A model generated the notes under the pieces. That model saw nothing but the letters and a program-made list of their open reading frames with translations, was not told the DNA's origin and ran no database searches. From assembly GCA_031278855.1 (NCBI GenBank), contig JAITJR010000061.1:1-10181 (forward strand): a stretch of 10,181 nucleotides of DNA, read 5' to 3'. Of this stretch, positions 1 through 6,224 are shown piece after piece (the first letter of the stretch is position 1; each line of letters starts with the position of its first letter). Source of the DNA: Mycoplasmataceae bacterium. GTDB lineage: Bacteria; Bacillota_I; Bacilli_A; Mycoplasmatales; Mycoplasmoidaceae. A program made the position numbers and the translations under genes.

Positions 1-2
1 AA

Positions 3-389
3 TTAACTTACTAAATAATAAGCATATTTTATTACACTTAAGTTGCCAAAATCGACATTGATTGACGTTGTCTGGTTATTAAATGCAAAAGATGTATCAA
101 CAGATAGTCAATATGTATAAATTCGTTCTTCTTCGCCTTCAGTTTCGTTTTTATATGTGAGTCATGCTTTATATTTAGTTTGATTAACTTGAATATGACA
201 TACCTTGATTGATTCATCATCAATTAGTTGATGAATATGCTTATTTACACCAATGGAATTAGTGCTCCCATCACTAGTAAAAATACAATTTGTGATAACA
301 CCTAATTTGACATAACATAAACAAAAAATGAGAAATATGGTAAAAATACCAAAGAATAATAGTAACTGTTTAATGATACGATTCATCAT
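3..389 (-). CDS. Unknown membrane-anchored protein, 128 aa
   Basis: I do not recognise this protein. The reading frame opens with two ATG codons (384-389) and runs to TAA at 3-5 if the two TGA codons at 162-164 and 108-110 are read as Trp. The N-terminus is short and basic (MMNRIIKQ), followed by a strongly hydrophobic segment at about residues 9-28 that should be a signal anchor or uncleaved signal peptide. No convincing lipobox is visible. The remaining roughly 100 residues are polar and would lie outside the membrane. They include an acidic patch (TEGEEER) and a Ser/Thr/Asn-rich end. The gene lies 98 nt downstream of ysxC on the same strand, with no clear Shine-Dalgarno sequence. The open frame across TGA codons and the placed hydrophobic segment support a real gene, but there is no family evidence. 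Confidence 0.55.
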
Positions 390-487
390 ATATATAATTT
401 ACCAAAAATATTTTTTTGACTATTTTTATTTACATTTTTTTAGTAGAAGTATGAAACCTATATATTCATGATGATGAATCGTTACTT

Positions 488-1066
488 TTATTTTTGAATT
501 CGTTTTAAAATATCGTTAATAGTTTCGTGCACTTTATTAATATTTAAGTGTTTTTTTACACTAATAAAAATAATTTTGAGTGGTGACACATTGAGATACT
601 TTGCCGTCGAAAGTAATTTATTTTGATATACCGAGACGGAACGTTTATCAATTTTATTAAGCACAACAAAGTGATTTTTAAAATGCTTTTGTAAGTATTT
701 ACTCATATCCACATCGGCAGCAGTGATTACATTGGCATCACAGATTTGAAATATGCCATAAAGATTGGCTCGTGATGCCAAATATGTTTCAATGATGGTA
801 GCAACTTGATTTTTTAACTCGTGACTACCCTTCATAAAGCCGTAACCTGGCAAATCCACGAGACGATACTTATTAAAGTCATAAAAATTTACGGTTTGCG
901 TTCGTCCTGGGGTTTTGGATGTTTTAGCAATTTGCTGATTAGCCAAAATGTTGATTAAACTAGATTTGCCAACATTGCTCCGACCAACGAAACATATCTC
1001 AGTAATTTGATCATGAATCCAATCAGCTGGTCAAGCGGCTGATTTAATGAAACGGGGCATAAGCAT
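488..1066 (-). CDS. ysxC: Ribosome biogenesis GTP-binding protein YsxC/EngB, 192 aa
   Basis: An Era/Obg-type GTPase of the YsxC/YihA (EngB) family, a cytoplasmic factor needed for late 50S ribosomal subunit assembly. All G motifs are visible: the P-loop GRSNVGKS near residues 28-35, the G2 threonine in KTSKTPGRTQTVNF, G3 DLPGYG, G4 NKID and a G5-like SVKK. The length matches Bacillus YsxC (about 195 aa). A TGA codon at 1031-1033 encodes Trp in the N-terminal part; without recoding the P-loop would be lost. ATG at 1064-1066 is taken as the start because it best matches the family N-terminus; ATG at 1058-1060 is an alternative. Neither has a Shine-Dalgarno sequence. It follows yneF by 32 nt on the same strand, with a terminator-like hairpin in that gap. 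Confidence 0.95.
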
Positions 1067-1067
1067 T

Positions 1068-1096
1068 AAAAAAGCTAGATAGATTTATCTAACTTT
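1068..1096 (-). terminator. Rho-independent terminator-like hairpin between yneF and ysxC
   Basis: Read on the minus strand, an 11-bp stem (one G-U wobble) with a 4-nt loop occupies 1071-1096 and is followed by a run of T residues to 1068. On the plus strand the wobble becomes an A-C mismatch, so the hairpin favours the minus-strand transcript coming from tkt-yneF. The T-run ends one base before the ysxC ATG. ysxC therefore depends either on readthrough or on a promoter inside this short gap. Confidence 0.6.
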
Positions 1097-1098
1097 AA

Positions 1099-1317
1099 TT
1101 ACTTGGCACCTTGACTTTTCATCATGTTCATAATCTGACGAATTTGTTGTTCCGAAGGTTTACGACCCATTTGAGCATACATTGCCCTAATTTGGTCTTC
1201 GGTAATTGGCGGATTTTCCCGCATCTGTTTCTTAAATATTTTGGTGGCGATATAAAAACCAAGTAAACCACCAACAATTAAAGCGGCAATTACTCCAAAA
1301 ATTAACCCGTAAATCAT
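1099..1317 (-). CDS. yneF: YneF family (UPF0154) small membrane protein, 72 aa
   Basis: A short single-pass membrane protein of the YneF/UPF0154 family, widespread in Firmicutes and Mollicutes and of unknown biochemical role. The first 25 residues form one glycine-rich transmembrane helix (LIFGVIAALIVGGLLGFYIA), followed by a conserved cytoplasmic tail with the family signatures NPPITEDQIRAMYAQMGRKPSE and QIMNMMK. The length equals the usual family length. The ATG at 1315-1317 shares one base with the tkt stop codon (TAATG), and a GAAGG Shine-Dalgarno sequence sits 9 nt upstream inside the end of tkt. It is thus co-transcribed with, and probably translationally coupled to, transketolase. The same tkt-yneF neighbourhood occurs in other low-GC Gram-positives. 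Confidence 0.93.
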   Translation of the reverse strand: MIYGLIFGVIAALIVGGLLGFYIATKIFKKQMRENPPITEDQIRAMYAQMGRKPSEQQIRQIMNMMKSQGAK

Positions 1318-3320
1318 TATTTTTTACCTTCTTTCCACGTTTGATATCATGTATTTATTCTATCGGCAATTTTAACTGGTGTCAAATCAAAGTAATCAAG
1401 GACATCGGCTGGTTTAGCAGATTTACCAAATTGATCAATGCCAATAGTTAAATCAGCATATTTATATCATGGTGCCGTGGCAGCGAACTCAATACTAACG
1501 GTTGGTTTACCATCTAAAATTGATTCTTTGTAATTTGTGCCTTGCGATTTAAATAATTCAACTGAAGGCATGGAAATTACTCTAGCTTTAATTTTTTTCG
1601 CATTTAATAATTCGCTAACTTCAATCGCAATTGGCACTTCGCTACCAGTGGCAATGATATTAATTTGGTGTGGATTCATTGGATAGATAACATATCCGCC
1701 TAGTTTAGCATCATCTAAATTTGAGGGATATTGTTTAATGTTTCCTCGGGAAGTAATAATCGTCACTGGTTTATCAGTGGATTTCATTGCGTAGGACATT
1801 GCCAACTCGCATTCGGTCAAATTAGCAGGTCGAAACAAATAATGATTAGGAATTAACCGAAGTGATGGAATTTGCTCAATTGGTTGATGGGTTGGTCCGT
1901 CTTCGCCAACCGTGATGCTATCATGACTATAAACATTAATTGAAGGAATACGACTAATCGCGGCCAAACGAATCGCATTCTTGTTGTAATCACTAAATGC
2001 TAAAAAAGTTGAAGTCATTGCTTTGCAACCACCATGAGCCGTAATGCCATTATTGATTGCGGCCATCGCAAATTCACGTACACCATAATAAATGTTCTGT
2101 CCGTCTTTACTACGATGGTTAAAAGCGATTGATTTTTTGTGAGTAATTAGTGTGGATGATGTGACATCAGCAGCTCCGACCATAAAAGTATCATTATGTT
2201 TTAATACTGGTTGTAAAACATCACTGAATAAACTACGACTAGCTACTTCTTCACTCACGAAATAATTACGATATCAGTCTCAAGTAAAATTAAATTGATT
2301 TTGGCTTAGTTTGATGTATTGATTATAAAGATTGATATCTTTATTTTCCAAACGCTGTAAAGCTAAATTAAATTGACGTTGGGCTTCAATTCCACGTTTG
2401 CGGAAAATATGCATATCTTCAATCACGCTAGGGTGGATAACAAACGGATCCACTTTATATTCTAATTCATGTCGCAAATCTTGTATTTGTTGTTCATTTA
2501 ACGGTGTTCCGTGTACAGCATTAGTATTTTGCAATTGGCTACCATAACCTATAATCGTCGAGCATTCAATCACAGTTGGTTTTGAACTTAATTTAGCTTT
2601 ATTAATCGCTGCCGATACATAACTAGTTTTATTAGCATTATTAACTTTAATGTAGTTTCATCCATAGGATTGAAATAATTGTTTGACGCGATAATTAGTT
2701 GAATCAGTAACCTTTCCGTCTAATTGAATCCGGTTGGAGTCGTATAACATAATTAATTTATGCAATTTTAAGCGACCAGCTAAAGCAATTGCTTCTTGGG
2801 CGACACCTTCTTCGAGACAACCATCACCAAATAACACATAGGTGTGATGGTCGATAAAGCGACCATAACGATTGAATTTATTAGCTAATTTGCTTTCAGC
2901 AATTGCCATGCCCACACCCATGGCGATACCTTGACCTAGCGGACCAGTACCTACTTCAATCCCTGGTAATATATGATTTTCAGGGTGACCAGGACATTTA
3001 GAATTTAATTGACGGAAGTTTTTTAAGTCATCCATCTTAATGGATTCGTATCCAGCTACCAACATCGTGGCATACAACAGGGCACTACCATGACCAGCGG
3101 ATAATATAAAACGATCGCGATTGAAATAAAACGGATCTTGCGGATTAACGCAAAGATGGTTACGAAATAAAGCATACATGATTGGTGCTGCCCCTAAAGC
3201 AATTCCGGGATGACCAGACTTTGCTTTAGCAATTGCTTCCACCGCTAATAAACGGATGGTGTTAGTAGTTAATTTAGAATATGTGGTAATTTGTGGTTTG
3301 AATATTTTAAGTAAAGTCAT
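1317..3320 (-). CDS. tkt: Transketolase, 667 aa
   Basis: Thiamine diphosphate-dependent transketolase. It transfers two-carbon ketol units between pentose phosphate pathway sugars and supplies ribose 5-phosphate and erythrose 4-phosphate in the cytoplasm. The full three-domain enzyme is present. The PP domain has SGHPG (about 35-39), AGHGS (76-80), GPLGQG (126-131) and the TPP motif from GDG (165) to DSN (194-196). The Pyr domain has GVREFAMAA with the catalytic Glu near 416. The C-terminal domain has ATGSEVP and GIDQFGKSA. The length is close to the E. coli enzyme. Several in-frame TGA codons (e.g. 2658-2660, 1467-1469, 1347-1349) encode Trp and split the gene only under the standard code. 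The stop TAA (1317-1319) overlaps the yneF start. A consensus -10 lies 7 nt before the ATG. Confidence 0.97.
1327..1331 (-). promoter_or_regulatory. Shine-Dalgarno site of yneF
   Basis: GAAGG on the minus strand lies 9 nt before the yneF ATG, inside the last codons of tkt. It supports the ATG at 1315-1317 as the true start. Confidence 0.7.
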
Positions 3321-3327
3321 GACAAGA

Positions 3328-3333
3328 ATTATA
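3328..3333 (-). promoter_or_regulatory. tkt promoter -10 element (leaderless)
   Basis: A perfect TATAAT on the minus strand ends 7 nt before the tkt ATG. The predicted transcription start would fall at or next to the A of the start codon, so the mRNA should be leaderless. No Shine-Dalgarno sequence and no good -35 are present, the latter being common in mollicutes. Confidence 0.6.
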
Positions 3334-3398
3334 GTGATAACAACCTAAATTTGTTTATTTCTAATCCAAACTAATGTGTTTTTTATTTTAAAAATCAC

Positions 3399-3404
3399 GA
3401 TAAT
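3399..3404 (+). promoter_or_regulatory. Aldehyde dehydrogenase promoter -10 element
   Basis: GATAAT on the plus strand ends 11 nt before the ATG at 3416, giving a predicted leader of only about 5 nt. It lies in the 95-nt divergent gap with tkt. No Shine-Dalgarno sequence is seen. Confidence 0.45.
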
Positions 3405-3415
3405 TACCAAACGTT

Positions 3416-4786
3416 ATGAAATACATTGAGACATTATTTAACCAACAAAAAAGCTTTTTTAAATCTAATGTAACAAAACAAGTCGCTTACCGTAAACAAC
3501 ACCTAATTAAATTGCTTGCGAACATAAACCAATATGAATCAGAAATTGTTCAAGCGTTAAAAGTTGATCTCAATAAATCTGAACAAGAATCGTACATTAG
3601 CGAAATTTTATTAGTACGTAATGAAATTAAAATCATGCTAAAGAACATTCATCGTTGATCGAAAACGCAAAATGTTAAACGTAATAAAATGGTATTGTTC
3701 TCGAAATCACAAATTTTGCAAGAACCGTACGGTAATGTTTTAATTTGTGCTCCATGAAATTATCCATTTCAACTAACTTTAATTCCATTAATTGATGCGA
3801 TTGCCGCTGGTAATACTGCTATTTTATATATATCCCCTTATGTGCCTAACACTAATGCGGTGGTCAAAAAAATTATTAATCATACATTTGCTCCTAATTA
3901 TGTCGAAGTAGTGGATGTACGGCAAGCTTCATATGAAGATATTATGCTCCCTAATTATGATTATGTTTTCTTTACAGGTTCGGTTCGCGTGGGACGAATT
4001 ATTGCCACACAATTAGCTGAACGTTTAATCCCAGTAACCTTAGAACTAGGTGGTAAATCACCTTGTATTGTGGACGATACTGCCGATTTGACTATCGCGG
4101 CCAAACGAATTATTCGTGGTAAGTTAATGAACAGCGGTCAAACTTGTGTCGCTCCAGACTATTTTTTGGTGCACACCGACGTTAAAGATGCATTAATCAA
4201 GCAACTAATTCATTACATTGAAAAATTTTATGGTAAAAATATCGTACAAAAACAAAATGTTCCCAAAATAATTAATAAGTTACATTTTGATCGTTTGGTA
4301 AAAGGAATTCAAGGACATTCAATTGTTTATGGTGGTCATTATGATGAACAAACGTTGATTTTTGAACCAACAATTATTGAAGTAAAAGACTTAAAATCAC
4401 AGATTATGAGCGAAGAGATATTTGGACCGTTACTGCCCATTATTACTTTTAATAACATTAATCAAATAATCACTGAATATGCGCCAGAATTTAAACCTCT
4501 TGCATTGTATATTTTTAGTCGTGATAAAATTAACATTGAAAAAATATTAAGTCAAATCCAATCTGGTGGTTGTTGCATTAACGATACGATTATGCACATT
4601 GTTAATCCTAATTTACCATTTGGTGGTATTGGTAATAGTGGTATGGGTTCGTACCATGGTTTTTATGGTTTTAGAACATTTTCACACTATCGTTCATTAA
4701 TCAAAACTAGTTTACTAATTGACTCAAAAATGCTGTATCCGCCGTGAACTAAAAATAAATTTAAAATAATTAAAAAAATCATCTAG
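3416..4786 (+). CDS. NAD(P)-dependent aldehyde dehydrogenase, ALDH3-like, 456 aa
   Basis: Oxidises aldehydes to carboxylates with NAD(P) in the cytoplasm. Length and numbering fit the short class-3 (ALDH3/YwdH) subfamily. Visible motifs are APWNYPFQ (active-site Asn), FTGSVRVG, LELGGKSP with the general-base Glu at 210, the catalytic Cys at 244 in NSGQTC, EEIFGP with Glu near 334, and the C-terminal NLPFGGIGNSGMGSYHG. TGA codons at 3656-3658, in APWNYP and at 4745-4747 encode Trp; the true stop is TAG at 4784-4786. One oddity is that the usual K-P-S-E cofactor motif after GNT reads Y-I-S-P (residues 138-141). The Lys and Glu that normally contact the adenine ribose are therefore both replaced. 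The substrate is not predictable. The gene diverges from tkt and runs toward the 16S relic. Confidence 0.93.
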
Positions 4787-4789
4787 TTA

Positions 4790-5095
4790 TAAAGATTCCA
4801 CTTCAAGCGAGAAGATAAGTAAAGTAGTTTATTGTGGTTAACAGCCTATGCAATGAATTGGATTCTTGAACTTGTTGTCAAGCTTACCAATAATCTTAAT
4901 ATCAATTGGGACTAATTTGATTATTACGGTGTTGTAATTTGTACTACTGTCCAATTGTCTCCTTGTTAAACCGTCAAATTAACACTTTAACTTATAACAA
5001 AATGTAACGATTTACCGTCGTATATGTACACATACGGCCTGTCATATTTAGTTATTGCAAGACGGTTTACTGTTAAAGCATTCAAGAATAATGAT
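4790..5095 (-). pseudogene. Decayed 16S rRNA fragment (about E. coli positions 345-690)
   Basis: No protein gene fits this stretch, but the minus strand carries 16S landmarks in the right order and near-correct spacing. They are ACAGTA (5068-5073, as in GCAGCAGTA), TTGCAAT (5053-5059), a TGAC..GG.CCG stretch near 5030-5045, TCGTTA..TGTTATAAG (about 4990-5012), TTGACGG (4971-4977), GTAATA (4922-4927, the CGGTAATA site), ATTATTGG (4887-4894) and AGTGGAAT (4795-4802). The TTGACGG-to-GTAATA distance is 50 nt against 51 in Bacillus 16S from memory. The near-invariant 530-loop between them is badly eroded, so this cannot be functional. It lacks both ends of 16S. A 9-bp inverted repeat (TAAACCGTC/GACGGTTTA) also lies inside. 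Confidence 0.68.
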
Positions 5096-5109
5096 ACAAA
5101 TTAAATCTT

Positions 5110-5391
5110 CTAGTCAGGTTGAGGAAGATTAACAATAATGCCAAAAGCAGATAAGAAAAATACAATTGTTAATAAAACAACAACAATAGTAACCATAAGT
5201 GATCAAATCATCCGATTTTGGTACAATCATTTAGTAAATCAGTTTTTACTATTGGCAACATTGGGATCAATTTTATTACGGAAGCAATAAACTGTTCGCC
5301 AAATACATAAAACACTTAACACTAAACAAATGCAAGCAATTACCAAAAAAATAATTGATTGAGTGTCATTGTGCCAACCTGATTGCAACAC
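5110..5391 (-). CDS. Small two-helix membrane protein, unknown, 93 aa
   Basis: I do not recognise this protein. A minus-strand frame is open between TAG at 5398-5400 and TAG at 5110-5112 when TGA is read as Trp. Three TGA codons (at 5236-5238, 5221-5250 region and 5204-5206) hide it under the standard code. The most plausible start is GTG at 5389-5391; TTG just after it is an alternative and there is no ATG near the beginning. It predicts two hydrophobic segments: residues around SIIFLVIACICLVLSVLCIW, and a second around MVTIVVVLLTIVFFLSAFG. A charged and Trp-rich linker joins them, and a short tail ends in NLPQPD. It lies about 24 nt downstream of ptsH on the same strand, so it may be co-transcribed. 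The size and two-helix shape are loosely SecG-like, but no SecG motif is evident. Confidence 0.5.
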
Positions 5392-5414
5392 GAGAACCTA
5401 TTAGTTATGTTTAA

Positions 5415-5678
5415 TTAGATTAATTTGTTGTCACGCATTACTTTTTCAATTGCCACAATCGCTTGTGCTTCGTCTAAGCCTTTAACAACAATTTCTACTC
5501 TACTATTGGATTTAACACCTAGAGCCATTAAGTTAATTAACGATTTAGCATTAGCTTCTCTACCGTCCAAAACAATTTTTACATCAGATTTATATTTAGT
5601 AGCTTCACCAGCGATTTTGCTAGCTGGGCGAGCATGTAGTCCGATGGGATCAATAATTTTTACCTGAATTGATTTCAT
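5415..5678 (-). CDS. ptsH: Phosphocarrier protein HPr, 87 aa
   Basis: HPr is the histidine phosphocarrier of the phosphotransferase system. It passes phosphate from Enzyme I (phosphoenolpyruvate) to sugar-specific EIIA domains in the cytoplasm. The catalytic His15 sits in GLHARPAS, and the regulatory Ser46 of Gram-positive HPr in NAKSLINLMALG, the site used by HPr kinase/phosphatase. The length matches the family exactly. The ATG at 5676-5678 follows a GAGG Shine-Dalgarno sequence by 7 nt. A possible -10 (TATATT, 5706-5711) lies within the decayed 5S region. ptsI is not adjacent. The gene is flanked by rRNA relics upstream and, after one small gene, downstream. Confidence 0.96.
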   Translation of the reverse strand: MKSIQVKIIDPIGLHARPASKIAGEATKYKSDVKIVLDGREANAKSLINLMALGVKSNSRVEIVVKGLDEAQAIVAIEKVMRDNKLI

Positions 5679-5685
5679 TTATATA

Positions 5686-5689
5686 CCTC
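5686..5689 (-). promoter_or_regulatory. Shine-Dalgarno site of ptsH
   Basis: GAGG on the minus strand is 7 nt before the ptsH ATG. This gene therefore uses a conventional leader, unlike tkt and cysS. Confidence 0.65.
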
Positions 5690-5699
5690 AATTTTTATG

Positions 5700-5812
5700 C
5701 ATAGTAATATAGCATATTTTTAAATGATTACCTAATTTTCAATAACCGCTGTGTTCGAAATGGGAATAAGTGTGTGCGACATGAATATCAGCATGTCGCC
5801 ATAGAATATTCC
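5700..5812 (-). pseudogene. Decayed 5S rRNA gene
   Basis: On the minus strand 5743-5764 reads like the helix III/loop C core of 5S rRNA (TTCCCAT..CGAACACAG..GTTA). It is preceded at the expected distance by CACAC and ATGGCGA, as in the usual 5' part (GGTGGCGA...TCACACC). Downstream, a GAAAAT..TAATC...AAAATA stretch resembles the 3' part of mollicute 5S. The core helix III pairing is broken: TTAT stands opposite ACAG where the family has TGT/ACA. The 5'/3' terminal helix I cannot be formed convincingly. The relic lies about 80 nt after the 23S relic, the normal order and spacing. A live 5S copy must exist elsewhere. Confidence 0.65.
5776..5799. repeat. Perfect 8-bp inverted repeat with 8-nt loop
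   Basis: GCGACATG and CATGTCGC flank an 8-nt spacer inside the 5' part of the 5S relic. It is not a normal 5S helix. It could be a chance product of decay or a small protein-binding or transcript hairpin; no T-run follows on either strand. Confidence 0.5.
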
Positions 5813-5889
5813 TTATCAGCTTTATAAAACCAACAAAGCATTTTTAGTAAATCTCATCGCAACTTTAATAGAACAACCTTGAAAATATA

Positions 5890-6190
5890 GGTGGCTCGAA
5901 TTATTAATATTAGTCATCTTAGTCCTTTACAATATTTGCAGTTCTAACCTATCAATTAAGCGTCGTTTTTCATTTAAATATTTGATTGTGTAAGCCAATT
6001 CTAATTAATCTACGTGTTTTTCAGGTTTATAAACTAAAATTCGATCATTGCTAACCTCAACGATATGATAGTTTCGGTAACTTTTACCATTCAGTTTTTT
6101 TATAATGATCTAACGGATGGTTTTTATATTTACGGTTCAAAATTGGCTATTCTTAAAAAAATCAACCATAACCATGTAATTCTTTTCGTT
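5890..6190 (-). pseudogene. Decayed 23S rRNA 3' end
   Basis: The gap between ptsH and ilvA holds no protein gene, but its minus strand resembles the last 300 nt of 23S rRNA. TTGATAGG (about 5948-5955) is followed 47 nt later by ATTAATAATTCGAG, the same distance as from TTGATAGG to ACTAATCGATCGAG in Bacillus 23S as I recall it. Further 5', weaker matches run in the right order: ATAAACCTGAAA (near 6019-6031; family GATAAACGCTGAAAG), GTTGAGGTTAG (near 6050-6060; family GCTGGGTAG), GGTAAAAGTT (near 6080-6090; family GGTACCAGTT) and CATCCGTT (near 6112-6119; family TATCCGTC). The sarcin-ricin loop (AGTACGAGAGGA) is absent, so the copy is dead. The rest of 23S is missing. Confidence 0.65.
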
Positions 6191-6218
6191 TTCGTTTCAC
6201 TACTTTCGTTATTTTGGG

Positions 6219-6224
6219 GATAAT
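6219..6224 (+). promoter_or_regulatory. Possible ilvA promoter -10 element
   Basis: GATAAT directly precedes the first ATG (6225) and ends 9 nt before a second in-frame ATG (6234). If it is the real -10, transcription would start near 6231 and translation at 6234. Alternatively the preceding GGGGA acts as a weak ribosome-binding site for 6225. Confidence 0.4.

Noticed and set aside
211..236. 8-bp inverted repeat (ATTCATCA/TGATGAAT) within the unknown membrane gene
   Set aside because: Lies in coding sequence, has no T-run and is easily produced by AT-rich composition.
1467..3320. Apparent fragmentation of transketolase into three pieces (pseudogene)
   Set aside because: All pieces are in one frame separated only by TGA, which encodes Trp here; the gene is intact.
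4840..4985. A 48-codon minus-strand open stretch (..LVPIDIKIIGKLDNKF..) resembling a protein fragment
   Set aside because: No start codon or ribosome-binding site, and it coincides with the 16S relic landmarks.
5205..5218. 14-nt sequence AAATCATCCGATTT repeated at 9763-9776
   Set aside because: One copy is inside a coding frame, the other just past a stop codon; in AT-rich DNA of this length a single shared 14-mer is expected by chance.
5425..5667. Plus-strand open frame of 80 codons opposite ptsH
   Set aside because: Antisense shadow of the HPr gene, which is unmistakable on the other strand.
5870..5940. GGTGGCTCG followed by AGTCCTTT on the plus strand upstream of ilvA, suggestive of a T-box antiterminator
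   Set aside because: The T-box core and specifier stem are not present, and the same bases fit the 23S 3' end on the other strand with exact landmark spacing.
5990..6120. A minus-strand run of sense codons (about 28 residues ending in YKPEKHVD) that looks like the end of a decayed protein gene
   Set aside because: It is interrupted upstream by TAG, has no start, and the same bases align with 23S rRNA landmarks in order; the open stretch is best explained by chance.
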